Part shown: piece after piece, positions 43,436 through 51,777 of the stretch
Layout of the letters: the number at the start of each line of letters is the position of its first letter
How positions within the stretch are numbered: the first letter of the stretch is position 1
DNA from: UBA10364 sp905182675
GTDB taxonomy: Bacteria > Bacteroidota > Bacteroidia > Flavobacteriales > Schleiferiaceae
Assembly: GCA_963933975.1 (NCBI GenBank)
Contig: CAWVWE010000009.1
Coordinates: forward strand, 1 to 64,000
DNA: 64,000 nt
Direction: 5' to 3'
Notes under the pieces: generated by a model
The model's input: only the letters and a program-made list of their open reading frames with translations
Database searches by the model: none
Told to the model about the DNA's origin: nothing
Translations under genes and position numbers: made by a program

Positions 43436-43933
43436 ATGAAAACTCTATATTTAGTACGTCATTCAAAAAGTTCTTGGTCTATTGATGGAATTTCGGATAG
43501 GGATCGTCCTTTAAAAGGAAGAGGTATCCGGGATGCGCACATAGTGAGCGAGGTTGTTAGCCGTAGTCTTGAAAGTAACCCTTCGGTGAAGTTGTATTCC
43601 TCCCCTGCAAATAGGGCAGTACATACAGCTCTGATTTTCGCCGAAAAGTTTAATATTAACGCTTCTCAGTTAGCTATTAAAGAATCCCTTTATGATTGTA
43701 ACATTCATGAATTACTGTCGTGCGTGAAGAGCGGTTCTGATACTGCAGATATAGCATTTTACTTTGCTCATAACCCGACCATCACTGAGTTTGTGAATAC
43801 AATGACCAACGCTCAAATCAGTAATATACCTACAACTGGATTGGTATGCATTCGTTTTGATGTTGATCATTGGGTGCAAATCCAACCGGATGGCGAACTT
43901 ATCCAATTTGAATATCCTCAAAGACTTAAATAA
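43436..43933 (+). CDS. sixA: SixA-type histidine phosphatase
   Basis: A 165-residue histidine phosphatase. The RHG-type catalytic motif is LVRHSKSSW at the N-terminus, then DRDRPLKGRGI and a second His in FAHNPTITEFVNTM. SixA in E. coli removes phosphate from HPt-domain histidines; other small members act on sugar or nucleotide phosphates. Here the gene precedes ppk1 by only 4 nt, so a role linked to polyphosphate or to phosphohistidine is suggested by context alone. I use the ATG at 43436; an upstream in-frame ATG lies within the promoter. Confidence 0.9.
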   Translation: MKTLYLVRHSKSSWSIDGISDRDRPLKGRGIRDAHIVSEVVSRSLESNPSVKLYSSPANRAVHTALIFAEKFNINASQLAIKESLYDCNIHELLSCVKSGSDTADIAFYFAHNPTITEFVNTMTNAQISNIPTTGLVCIRFDVDHWVQIQPDGELIQFEYPQRLK

Positions 43934-43937
43934 ATCC

Positions 43938-45992
43938 ATGCAATACAAACCTCAATTTTATAATAGAGATATCAGCTGGTTGCAGTTCAACGAAAGAGTG
44001 CTCCAAGAAGCGGAAGACCAAAACGTTCCGTTGATTGAGAGGATGCGATTTTTAGGTATTCATTCTAACAATATGGATGAGTTTTTCCGTGTACGGTACT
44101 CTTTTATAAGAAGATTGAAATTGTCTGGTGATGAGGATTTGGACAATTACTTTGAGGGATATAATGCGGGCGAACTATTGAGTAAACTCAGTGAAATCGT
44201 TACCAATCAGCAACGTAGATCGCAACAGATTTACAACCGTTTAGAAAAGGAGTTGCGGGTCCATGGGATTGAAATAATTAATGAGACCGAACTTACGGCT
44301 AAGCAATCTGAATTTGTCAAGCACTTTTATAAGGATGTTGTGGCCCCTGCATTGACGAACCTCATGGTAAGTCAAACGAGAAACTTTCCAGAACTAAAAG
44401 ATAGGAGCATATATCTAGCCCTCCGACTTATAAAGGGAGAGGATCAGCAGTTTTCGATTATAGAAATTCCTTATGGTGTTGGAGGAAGGTTTGTGGTGTT
44501 ACCGAAATACGGCAAACAATATGTCATGTATCTAGATGATGTCTTGCGCCATAATTTGGGTAGTATTTTTCATGCCATTCATTACGATGTTATGGAGGCT
44601 CATACAGTGAAAATCACCCGAGATGCCGAATTGTCTTTGGATGATGACGTTAGTAAGTCTTTTATGGAGCAGGTGCAAAAAGGATTGATGAATAGAAAGG
44701 AAGGCGATTTAGTAAGATTTGTGTATGATAAAGCAATCTCTGAGCAAACACTACAAGCCTTTGTCAATGGTCTGGAAGTTTCTGCATTAGATACGCTGAT
44801 CCCAGGAGGTCGATATCATAATAAAAAGGACTTGATGCAGTTCCCAAACATGGGCGTAGATGGATTAGAATATAAGAGACTCCCTCAAATATCTCACCCG
44901 GATTTGGATATAGATCGAAGCATTATCAATGTCCTTAAAAGGAAAGATGTTTTACTTTTCACTCCATATCATGAATTTAGTCATGTTATTCGACTACTAA
45001 GAGAGGCAGCTATCGATCCTAATGTGAAAGAGGTTAAAGTAACCTTGTACCGTTTAGCTGACGAAAGCAGGATTATTTCGGCGTTAGTAAATGCTGCGAA
45101 AAATGGAAAATCTGTCACCGTTTTTATCGAGCTTCAGGCAAGCTTCGATGAAGCTAACAATATAAAATGGACGAATAAACTTAGGAGGGAAGGTATCAAG
45201 GTAGTCAGTGGTGTTCCTGGTTTAAAGGTGCACTCCAAATTGACGTTAATTCGCAGGGATGAGGGAGGTGATAGGCTCGCCGATTACTGTGTAATAGGAA
45301 CGGGGAACTACCACGAAGGAACGGCTAAACTATATACGGATTATCATTTACTGACAAGTGATAAACGCATCGCAAAGGAAGCGCGCAAGGTGTTCCAGTT
45401 TATAGAGTCTCCTTACAAGCAATATAAATTTAAGCACCTACTCGTTAGTCCTAACGGGACTCGGGATGGACTCTATACACTTATAGATCGTGAAATAGCC
45501 AATGCTCGGGTGGGTAAAACTGCAAAATTCTGGTTGAAAATCAACAGCCTTAGTGATCATGGTATGATACAAAAGTTATACGAAGCGAGCGATGCTGGAG
45601 TAGATGTGCGCATGGTTGTACGTGGGATAAATTGCATAGACTTTGCCGATCCTAGAGCTAAAAACATCCATGCTGTCAGCATTATAGATCGTTTTCTTGA
45701 GCATACTCGTGCCTTTTGCTTCCATAATGACGGAGCATCTGAGTATTTTATTTCTTCAGCAGATTGGATGGGGAGAAATTTAAACCGTCGTGTAGAGGTA
45801 ACGGTACCTATTTACGACGCATCAATTCAGCGTCAATTGAGGGACCATTTTGATATCCTATGGAAGGATAATACCAAGTCTAGGGAATTCAATCCTGACC
45901 AAACGAATGAATACCGTAAGATTAATGGGCCTAAAATTAGAGCTCAACTGGAAATGCATGAGTACGTTAAGAAACAATTGATGAAGGGATAA
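43938..45992 (+). CDS. ppk1: polyphosphate kinase 1
   Basis: PPK1 reversibly makes inorganic polyphosphate from ATP, forming a phosphohistidine intermediate. From the ATG at 43938 it is 684 residues, beginning with YNRDISWLQFNERVLQEA, the typical N-domain. LGIHSNNMDEFFRVR is diagnostic. The C-terminal PLD-like halves carry FTPYHEFSHVIRLLREAA, LKVHSKLTLIRR with the predicted phosphorylated His, and IGTGNYHEGTAKLYTDY. The second half has RAFCFHNDG with the second His. It is 4 nt after sixA and 1 nt before ppx, making a polyphosphate operon. Confidence 0.97.
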   Translation: MQYKPQFYNRDISWLQFNERVLQEAEDQNVPLIERMRFLGIHSNNMDEFFRVRYSFIRRLKLSGDEDLDNYFEGYNAGELLSKLSEIVTNQQRRSQQIYNRLEKELRVHGIEIINETELTAKQSEFVKHFYKDVVAPALTNLMVSQTRNFPELKDRSIYLALRLIKGEDQQFSIIEIPYGVGGRFVVLPKYGKQYVMYLDDVLRHNLGSIFHAIHYDVMEAHTVKITRDAELSLDDDVSKSFMEQVQKGLMNRKEGDLVRFVYDKAISEQTLQAFVNGLEVSALDTLIPGGRYHNKKDLMQFPNMGVDGLEYKRLPQISHPDLDIDRSIINVLKRKDVLLFTPYHEFSHVIRLLREAAIDPNVKEVKVTLYRLADESRIISALVNAAKNGKSVTVFIELQASFDEANNIKWTNKLRREGIKVVSGVPGLKVHSKLTLIRRDEGGDRLADYCVIGTGNYHEGTAKLYTDYHLLTSDKRIAKEARKVFQFIESPYKQYKFKHLLVSPNGTRDGLYTLIDREIANARVGKTAKFWLKINSLSDHGMIQKLYEASDAGVDVRMVVRGINCIDFADPRAKNIHAVSIIDRFLEHTRAFCFHNDGASEYFISSADWMGRNLNRRVEVTVPIYDASIQRQLRDHFDILWKDNTKSREFNPDQTNEYRKINGPKIRAQLEMHEYVKKQLMKG

Positions 45993-45993
45993 G

Positions 45994-46938
45994 ATGATTG
46001 TAACAAAGCTAGGTGCCATAGATATAGGTTCTAATTCTATAAAGTGTTTACTCGTCAACGTTGTCTTTAAGGACGGATACACGCATTATAAGAAAGTGAG
46101 TATAGTACGTTTACCCATTCGATTAGGAGAAGATGTGTTTACCTATGGCAAGGTTCAAAAAGAGTCTAAAAAGCGTTTTATAGAGGGTATGCGAGCTTTT
46201 GCTCATATATTAAACGTACATGGCGTGGAGTCTGCACGTGCAGTGGCCACCTCTGCAATGAGAGAGGCAAAAAACGGTGATAGTATCGTCCGTAGAGTGC
46301 TGCGAAAAACGGGGATAGAGATTGAAATAATTGACGGTGAGGAAGAGGCGCGTTTGGTGTTTTCCAGTAAGATTTATGACGTTATAAAGGCCAGTGAAAA
46401 TAACTTTGTCTACATAGATGTAGGGGGAGGTTCTACCGAGATATCTATTATTGAGAATAAAAAAGTCCTGATCAGTCGCAGTTTCAACGTAGGAGGAGTT
46501 CGTTTGATGAATGATTTGGTTGATCAAAAAGAGTGGGAAGACATGGAGACTTGGGTTAAACTCCACGCGGCAAGAATAAAAAATAAAGTAGCTATCGGTG
46601 CGGGGGGTAATATCAATAAGCTCCATAAGCTTAGTAGAAAGCCAGTGGAAGAGCCTTTGACCACTACTTATTTGGAAAATCAATTGGAAATAATTTCTAA
46701 GTTATCCCTTGACGAACGCATAACTGAATTGGGTTTAAATTTCGACAGGGCAGATGTTATCATCCATGCATTGCCCATCTATCTAAAAGCCATGAAATGG
46801 GCTGGGACGGGCAAGATGTATGTACCGAAAATAGGTGTGTCAGATGGTCTAATAAGAGATATGTACCACAAAGAATTTAAGACCGTGGCTGAAGGTAGCT
46901 TCATCAATGATGTGATAGACAACAACAATCACAAATAG
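45994..46938 (+). CDS. ppx: Ppx/GppA family exopolyphosphatase
   Basis: A 314-residue ASKHA-fold phosphatase that releases phosphate from polyphosphate or pppGpp. The N-terminal KLGAIDIGSNSIKCLL phosphate-binding strand, ARAVATSAMREAKNG, IEIIDGEEEARLVF and FVYIDVGGGSTEISI are the family signatures. It lacks the HD and other C-terminal domains of long Ppx, so it is the short two-domain form common in Bacteroidota. It lies 1 nt after ppk1. Which substrate it prefers cannot be told from sequence; context favours polyphosphate. Confidence 0.95.
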   Translation: MIVTKLGAIDIGSNSIKCLLVNVVFKDGYTHYKKVSIVRLPIRLGEDVFTYGKVQKESKKRFIEGMRAFAHILNVHGVESARAVATSAMREAKNGDSIVRRVLRKTGIEIEIIDGEEEARLVFSSKIYDVIKASENNFVYIDVGGGSTEISIIENKKVLISRSFNVGGVRLMNDLVDQKEWEDMETWVKLHAARIKNKVAIGAGGNINKLHKLSRKPVEEPLTTTYLENQLEIISKLSLDERITELGLNFDRADVIIHALPIYLKAMKWAGTGKMYVPKIGVSDGLIRDMYHKEFKTVAEGSFINDVIDNNNHK

Positions 46939-46961
46939 AATGAATAATTGGTCACTCTTCT

Positions 46962-46969
46962 TATTTTTG
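46962..46969 (+). promoter_or_regulatory. -7 box of the thioredoxin gene
   Basis: TATTTTTG, an exact TAnnTTTG match, lies 25 nt before the thioredoxin start. No TTTG is visible at the expected upstream spacing. Confidence 0.4.
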
Positions 46970-46994
46970 AAACCAGATATAAAATAACCTAACA

Positions 46995-47312
46995 ATGGCT
47001 GTAACAATTGCTACCGATCAAGATTTTGATCAACTTCTAAAGAATAATAACCGTGTCGTTGTGAAGTACTTCGCGGATTGGTGTGGCGCATGTAAGATGT
47101 TTTCCCCCAAGTATAAGAGAGTTTCTAATGAGGATGAAATGGTCAATGTACTTTTTCTAGAGGTTAATGCTGAGCACAATGAATTGGCGCGAAAAGCAGG
47201 TGGAGTGGACAACCTTCCATTTTTAGCATCATTTAAAAATGGCGTATTGGTTGAAGGTTCAGCGGCAAGTAAGGAAGAGTACCTAAGAAAAATTATCGAT
47301 CTCACCGTCTAA
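46995..47312 (+). CDS. thioredoxin-family protein
   Basis: A 105-residue single-domain thioredoxin. The active site is FADWCGACKMF (Cys30 and Cys33, CGAC in place of CGPC), and the cis-Pro loop is NLPFLASFKNG. No signal peptide is seen, so it is cytoplasmic. The Ala in place of Pro within CGPC should change the redox potential relative to TrxA. It has its own -7 box and terminator, 56 nt after ppx. Peroxiredoxin lies convergently about 300 nt away, and could be a partner. Confidence 0.9.
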   Translation: MAVTIATDQDFDQLLKNNNRVVVKYFADWCGACKMFSPKYKRVSNEDEMVNVLFLEVNAEHNELARKAGGVDNLPFLASFKNGVLVEGSAASKEEYLRKIIDLTV

Positions 47313-47340
47313 TAGTAAACGTTGATTTATCGTTTAGAGA

Positions 47341-47378
47341 AAATCCCTTCAGCGAATCAGTTGAGGGGATTTTTTTTA
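47341..47378 (+). terminator. rho-independent terminator of the thioredoxin gene
   Basis: An 11-bp stem, AAATCCCTTCA (47341-47351) with TGAGGGGATTT (47362-47372), one G-U pair, is followed by a run of T to 47378. Confidence 0.8.
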
Positions 47379-47552
47379 CATCATCAACTCCCTGAAAAAA
47401 CGAAAGGGACCCGCCAAGATCCCTTTCTACCTAAACCGCCATGAAAACCTGTTTGCACAGGATATTTCATATGTTTATAACCTCAATTTCTCAAAGAGGT
47501 TCATGCTTCATGTTAAAAAAATAAATTTCTCAACACTGAATGTAAATGGGCC
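47379..47552. other. structured intergenic stretch without a gene
   Basis: Lies between two terminators. It holds a perfect 8-bp hairpin, GAAAGGGA (47402-47409) with TCCCTTTC (47420-47427); a small CCTG/CAGG hairpin (47448-47461); and AACCTC (47479-47484) with GAGGTT (47496-47501). On the minus strand the first hairpin is followed by six T, so it could end a short minus-strand transcript. A 27-codon plus-strand frame from 47441 has no coding features. It may encode a small RNA, but no promoter is clear. Confidence 0.35.
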
Positions 47553-47591
47553 AAAAAAAAGCTGCGCGGTCCCATAGGACCGCGCAGCTTT
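47553..47591 (-). terminator. rho-independent terminator of the peroxiredoxin gene
   Basis: A 12-bp GC-rich perfect stem, GCTGCGCGGTCC (47561-47572) with GGACCGCGCAGC (47577-47588), has a CATA loop and three more A-T pairs. On the minus strand it runs into eight T. It is 22 nt after the peroxiredoxin stop. Confidence 0.88.
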
Positions 47592-47612
47592 AATATCTGA
47601 TGTGAAAAAATG

Positions 47613-48242
47613 TTACTTGTTACTCATGTATTCAGCTACACCTTCATGACTTTCCTTCATGCCATCTTGGCCTGGAGTCCAGTTTGCAGGACAAACTTCA
47701 CCTTTTTCTTCGAAATATTGCAGTGCATCAACCATGCGCATTGCTTCATCTACAGATCTTCCTAATGGAAAGAAGTTCACCAGTTGGTGCATAACAGTAC
47801 CTTCTTTGTCGATCAAGAATAATCCGCGGTAGGCAATCATCTCACCAGTGGCTTGAAGATTTCCATCATCATCATAAGACCACTCTCCATTTAAAACATC
47901 GTAATTGTGTGAGATCGTTTTATTGGTATCAGCAACAATAGGATAAGTAACACCTTGGATTCCACCTTGGTCCTTATTCATTTGTAACCATCCCCAGTGA
48001 CTTTGCTCTGTATCAGTTGATACGGCAATGAGTTCAACACCTTTAGAACTAAACTCTTCTTTACGCGCTTGGAAAGCATGCAATTCTGTAGGACAAACGA
48101 AAGTGAAATCTTTCGGATAGAATAATAAAACTACGTATTTACCCGCGTAATCTGATAGTGTGAAGTTTTCAACGATTTCTTCGCCATTGATTACTGCAGA
48201 TGCAGTAAAGTCAGGGGCTTTTTTTCCAACTAGTACAGCCAT
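47613..48242 (-). CDS. 2-Cys peroxiredoxin (AhpC/Prx1 type)
   Basis: A 209-residue thiol peroxidase that reduces H2O2 and organic peroxides. From the ATG at 48242 it starts MAVLVGKKAPDFTASAVING. The peroxidatic Cys50 is in DFTFVCPTE and the resolving Cys184 in GEVCPANW, the typical 2-Cys arrangement of the Prx1/AhpC group, together with GGIQGVTYPIVAD and the YF-type C-terminal arm (AEYMSNK). It is a single gene ending in a strong terminator and needs a thioredoxin partner; one is encoded at 46995. Confidence 0.96.
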   Translation of the reverse strand: MAVLVGKKAPDFTASAVINGEEIVENFTLSDYAGKYVVLLFYPKDFTFVCPTELHAFQARKEEFSSKGVELIAVSTDTEQSHWGWLQMNKDQGGIQGVTYPIVADTNKTISHNYDVLNGEWSYDDDGNLQATGEMIAYRGLFLIDKEGTVMHQLVNFFPLGRSVDEAMRMVDALQYFEEKGEVCPANWTPGQDGMKESHEGVAEYMSNK

Positions 48243-48343
48243 TTTGTTTTTTCTTTTAATTGTAAGGTAAAAGTACAATAGACAAAGTCCTGTTGGCGAA
48301 TAAAGTTGTTAGGTTTTATCTATGAATAATCCGATAAAATTGA

Positions 48344-49042
48344 TCAGAGAACAAACGCACTGAGAACAATACCTAAAGCAACGAATATCAACTTTATTGC
48401 ATTGAACTGGTGATTAGCGGAACTTTCAAATAGTATGGTAGTACTCACATGTAATAATAAACCTGTGGCAACGGCGAGAATAGGTATAGTTAAGGCACTT
48501 GAAGTATTCGTCTGTTCCGCAAAAAATGCGCCTAAAGGTGTACTTATAGCGAACAGTACTAGGCTACTAATAATCATTAGGTTTGATAGTTTCGCACTCC
48601 TAAGTGCTGATGCAACAAGCAGTGCTATGGGTATTTTATGGAATGCGAGGGACCAAAGAAAACCTTGTTGAAACTCACTTTGATGACTGTGTAAGTGTTC
48701 GCTTTCGCCTCCTAGGGGCATTCCTTCAATAAATGAATGAATGAATAAACCAAGTAGTGGGAGTAAAGGCAGTTTGTTGATGTGGGAATGAAAGTGACCA
48801 TGTTCCAATCCTTTACTAATAAAATCCAATAAAATTTGAATCCCAAAACCCAACAATATCCACCAACTTGCTGTCGTGCCTGATTGGAAGACCTCAGGCA
48901 TCATATGGGTTATAATTGTTCCGAAAAGGAATGCACCTGAAAATGCCAATAATATTTTAAAGGCCTTGCCATTTGTTTTTATTATCCAAGAGGCTGCACC
49001 TCCTAATGCAACGCTACCTATTAGTACGAGCCAAATAATCAT
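48344..49042 (-). CDS. ZIP family metal transporter
   Basis: A 232-residue polytopic membrane protein with about seven to eight hydrophobic segments. The ZIP metal-site helices are HSFIEGMPLGG (His, Glu) and SLAFHKIPIALLVASAL (HKxP-type His), and the His-rich loop LEHGHFHSHINKL is typical. It should import zinc, iron or manganese at the inner membrane; the metal is not defined. The start overlaps the end of the methyltransferase gene by 4 nt, in the transcript TauE-like permease, methyltransferase, ZIP. Confidence 0.9.
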   Translation of the reverse strand: MIIWLVLIGSVALGGAASWIIKTNGKAFKILLAFSGAFLFGTIITHMMPEVFQSGTTASWWILLGFGIQILLDFISKGLEHGHFHSHINKLPLLPLLGLFIHSFIEGMPLGGESEHLHSHQSEFQQGFLWSLAFHKIPIALLVASALRSAKLSNLMIISSLVLFAISTPLGAFFAEQTNTSSALTIPILAVATGLLLHVSTTILFESSANHQFNAIKLIFVALGIVLSAFVL

Positions 49043-49779
49043 ATGTCCATGGGTTTTTTTGCAATAATGATCATTCTATCACTGCTTTGCGGCTCGTACT
49101 CACTTAAATTATAGTCCCCCTTGATCCCTGTAACTTCTAATCCAGCGTTATGCATAAAGTCGGTTAGTTCTGACGCGGAAAAAGCTTTTACACGCTCTTC
49201 AAAATGGAAGATTTCGCAATCCTTTGTAATACGAATACGTTTTACAACCGTATCCTGTTCTAGCTTTCGTGTAATCGAATAATGTGCAAGTTCAGTTTTT
49301 ACGCTATTTTCTGCAACCAGATTCAATGCTATTTTGGCACTATTCATATAGTCTAATACTAGTTTGCCGCCTGGGCGAAGGGAATTCGACATATGTCTTA
49401 TGGCAGATTGATGCATATCGTCATTCTCGAAATATCCAAAACTCGTAAAAAGATTGAAGACCCAGTCACAATAATCAACAGAGAGCGGCTCTAGCATATT
49501 TCCTTGCTCAAAGCTTAAATCCTTATGCTCAAACCTTCTAGCGTATTGTATACTCTCTTCGCTAAGATCAATTCCGATCGTTTTAAGACCCTGCTCAGAA
49601 AGTACTTTAGCATGTCTTCCTTTTCCACATGCAATGTCGAGTGCAGTTTGGCCAGGTATGACGTTCAAGTTGGTACATAGCTCTTCTATAAATCCACGTG
49701 CCTCGTATTGATCCCGATGCTTGTATAAATCGTGATAGAATTCCGTATTAAACCATGTGGCGTACCAGGGGTCAATCAT
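49039..49779 (-). CDS. class I SAM-dependent methyltransferase
   Basis: A 246-residue Rossmann-fold methyltransferase. Motif I is ALDIACGKGRHAKVLSEQG, then TIGIDLSEESIQYARRF, FEQGNMLEPL and CDWVFNLFTSFGYF. The acceptor is unknown; this subgroup (DUF4942-free, UbiE-like) acts on small molecules or lipids. The start MIDPWYATWFNTEFYHDLYKHRD is a recurrent N-terminus in the phylum. It lies one nt after the TauE-like gene and overlaps the ZIP gene by 4 nt. Confidence 0.85.
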   Translation of the reverse strand: MIDPWYATWFNTEFYHDLYKHRDQYEARGFIEELCTNLNVIPGQTALDIACGKGRHAKVLSEQGLKTIGIDLSEESIQYARRFEHKDLSFEQGNMLEPLSVDYCDWVFNLFTSFGYFENDDMHQSAIRHMSNSLRPGGKLVLDYMNSAKIALNLVAENSVKTELAHYSITRKLEQDTVVKRIRITKDCEIFHFEERVKAFSASELTDFMHNAGLEVTGIKGDYNLSEYEPQSSDRMIIIAKKPMDI

Positions 49780-49780
49780 T

Positions 49781-50560
49781 TTATAAAAGCTGTATTAGGT
49801 AGGGTTGAAACATTTTGATGATTGCGATTAAAATTACACCAATCAAAACTTTCCGTGTGATTGCATTTGCTTTTGGATGTTGAATAATCTTTTTGGTGCC
49901 AACCCATGCTCCTAGACTGGTCCCCAAGGCAAGCGAAAGTCCATAAGTCCATGCTATGGAACCACTCCATGCGAAAATAATAAAAGCTGGAATAGTCATG
50001 ATGAAGGCGGTAAAAAGTTTCATGATGTTACCATCTCTCAATGCGTACTTAGCCATTAAAACGGCTAAGGATAAAAAGAATATACCAAACCCCATTTGAA
50101 TAAACCCTCCATATAGACCTAAGCCTAAAAAGGTAAACCAGGTTTTTATATTTTTCCTGTTCTTAGAACCGTCTGTCTGAATCAGCCACTTTTTCGGATT
50201 AAAGAGTATGGTGATAAGTAGAAAGATCATGATGATGCCAATACTGATACGCATGAGATCTTCCGGTATGTCCACGGCGAGCCATGCACCAGTTGCAGAT
50301 CCTATAATTATTGGGGGGATGATAAAGTAACTTTCCCTAAATAGGTATTTGACTCTTTTTGATTTTGGAAGGGAAGCCATGGCGCTCGAAGTCTGGAAAA
50401 TAGCTCCAACTCGATTCGTCGCATTAGCGGTGTTAGGGTCTAGTCCTACCCACATCAGTAGGGGTAAAGTAATGGCTGAGCCATTTCCTGCAACAGTATT
50501 AATTACTCCAGCAGCAAAGCCCCCAATGACTAATACAATTAATTGCGGCCATTCAATCAT
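49781..50560 (-). CDS. TauE/SafE family sulfite exporter-like permease
   Basis: A 259-residue membrane protein with about eight hydrophobic segments. The first conserved half-repeat is GGFAAGVINTVAGNGSAITLPLLMWVGLDPNTANATNRVGAI, and the second is LGLGLYGGFIQMGFGIFF. The family moves organic or sulfur anions (sulfite, taurine-derived, sulfoacetate), with the actual substrate undefined here. I use the ATG at 50560; an in-frame start at 50617 would extend into the divergent promoter region. A -7-like TAACTTTA lies 5 nt upstream. It heads the unit with the methyltransferase and ZIP genes. Confidence 0.88.
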   Translation of the reverse strand: MIEWPQLIVLVIGGFAAGVINTVAGNGSAITLPLLMWVGLDPNTANATNRVGAIFQTSSAMASLPKSKRVKYLFRESYFIIPPIIIGSATGAWLAVDIPEDLMRISIGIIMIFLLITILFNPKKWLIQTDGSKNRKNIKTWFTFLGLGLYGGFIQMGFGIFFLSLAVLMAKYALRDGNIMKLFTAFIMTIPAFIIFAWSGSIAWTYGLSLALGTSLGAWVGTKKIIQHPKANAITRKVLIGVILIAIIKMFQPYLIQLL

Positions 50561-50565
50561 GGCGC

Positions 50566-50573
50566 TAAAGTTA
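50566..50573 (-). promoter_or_regulatory. near-consensus -7 box of the TauE-like gene
   Basis: Minus-strand TAACTTTA (last base off TAnnTTTG) ends 5 nt before the ATG at 50560. This repeats the short-spacing pattern seen before rfbC and ruvX. Confidence 0.3.
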
Positions 50574-50576
50574 GCG

Positions 50577-50584
50577 TACATTTG
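50577..50584 (+). promoter_or_regulatory. -7 box of the rlmL-like gene
   Basis: TACATTTG, an exact TAnnTTTG match, 19 nt before the GTG at 50604. It lies downstream of the ATG at 50559, so that codon would not be in the mRNA, which argues for the GTG start. Confidence 0.5.
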
Positions 50585-50603
50585 CACTATAAACAGCGAA
50601 AGG

Positions 50604-51767
50604 GTGCCAGAAAACAAAGATTATCGCCTCGTAATAAAAACGCTCTTCGGGCTTGAGGATGTCCTCAGCAAAGAGTTACTCTCCTTAGGCGGAAGAGAGA
50701 TTAAAATATTAAATAGAGCAGTTTCTTGTGTAGGGGACCTTGGGTTCGTTTATAAGATCAATATCGGTCTAAGGACTGGATTGCGCGTTCTACTGCCATT
50801 AGCGGAGTTCAAGATGGACTCTGTGGATGAATACTACGATAAATTAGTAGATATACCTTGGGAGGAACATTTTGGTTTAGATAAGACCTTTGCCGTTGAT
50901 GTGGTTGGAACGAATGAATTGCTTAACCACAGTAGTTTTGCCGGTTTAAAGGCCAAAGACGCCATTGTAGATCGGTTTAGAGCCCAGACAGGTGATCGGC
51001 CATCTGTAGGAAGAGTTGGACCAGATGTTCCTGTGCACATTCATATTTATTATGATACCATACGAGTATACTTAGACTCTTCAGGGGAATCCTTGCATAA
51101 ACGTGGTTACAGATTAGCTGCAGCTCATGCTCCAATAAATGAGGTTCTGGCTGCAGGAATTATTCTACATAGTAAGTGGAATGGCGGTATGCCTGTATTG
51201 GATCCAATGTGTGGTTCAGGAACTTTTCTTGTTGAGGCAGCCTTAATAGCACACAATATGCCTGCCAACGTTTATCGCGATTCATTTGGCTTTACCAATT
51301 GGCTGGACTTTGATGCGGCGCTTTACGAGACCATTAAAAATGGTATGCTAAAACGTGCAAAAGAGTATGATGGAAAAATCTTCGGTAGAGATCTCGATAC
51401 GTTCGCTCTTGACGCTGCCGCGGATAATATCGAACGTTCTCTTTTTGATGATGTTATTAGATTGAAGCGAGCGGATTTTTTCACAACGGAAGCGCCGGCA
51501 AGCAAGGGCTTAATGTTGGTTAACCCGCCCTACAATGTTAGAATTGCAGCCGATACTCACGCGTTTTATAAGCAAATGGGCGATACTTTAAAACAACATT
51601 ATGCGGGTTGGGAAGTATTTTGGATTACGTCCGACCTCGAGGCAATCAAAAGTATTGGATTGCGTCCATCTAATAAATGGAGTTTATACAATGGTGAACT
51701 AGAATGTAAATTACTAAGGTTCAGCATGTACGAAGGAACAAAAAAAGTTCATAAATTGAATTCTTAA
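50604..51767 (+). CDS. rlmL: THUMP-domain RNA methyltransferase, RlmL/RlmKL N-terminal type
   Basis: A class I RNA methyltransferase, predicted to make m2G in 23S rRNA. I take the GTG at 50604 (387 residues, MPENKDYRLVIKTLFGLEDVL), since the -7 box lies before it and the family begins this way. The N-terminal ferredoxin-like/THUMP part runs to about residue 155 (VHIHIYYDTIRVYLDSSGESLHKRGYR), then the SAM domain has LDPMCGSGTFLVEAALIAHNMP and the catalytic VNPPYNVRI. It lacks the second (RlmK) module. An ATG at 50559 would add 15 residues. The rRNA target is inferred. Confidence 0.88.
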   Translation: MPENKDYRLVIKTLFGLEDVLSKELLSLGGREIKILNRAVSCVGDLGFVYKINIGLRTGLRVLLPLAEFKMDSVDEYYDKLVDIPWEEHFGLDKTFAVDVVGTNELLNHSSFAGLKAKDAIVDRFRAQTGDRPSVGRVGPDVPVHIHIYYDTIRVYLDSSGESLHKRGYRLAAAHAPINEVLAAGIILHSKWNGGMPVLDPMCGSGTFLVEAALIAHNMPANVYRDSFGFTNWLDFDAALYETIKNGMLKRAKEYDGKIFGRDLDTFALDAAADNIERSLFDDVIRLKRADFFTTEAPASKGLMLVNPPYNVRIAADTHAFYKQMGDTLKQHYAGWEVFWITSDLEAIKSIGLRPSNKWSLYNGELECKLLRFSMYEGTKKVHKLNS

Positions 51768-51777
51768 AGCCTTAATT

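Noticed and set aside
46210..46683. 157-codon minus-strand frame inside ppx
   Set aside because: The overlapping plus-strand ppx is unambiguous; the opposite frame is a by-product of its codon use.
47441..47524. 27-codon plus-strand frame in the 47.4 kb gap
   Set aside because: No coding signature, no promoter and no signal peptide; more likely a chance frame.
50349..50603. Long upstream extension of the rlmL-like frame
   Set aside because: It is opposite the start of the TauE-like gene and has no homology to the family; the -7 box at 50577 lies after most of it.
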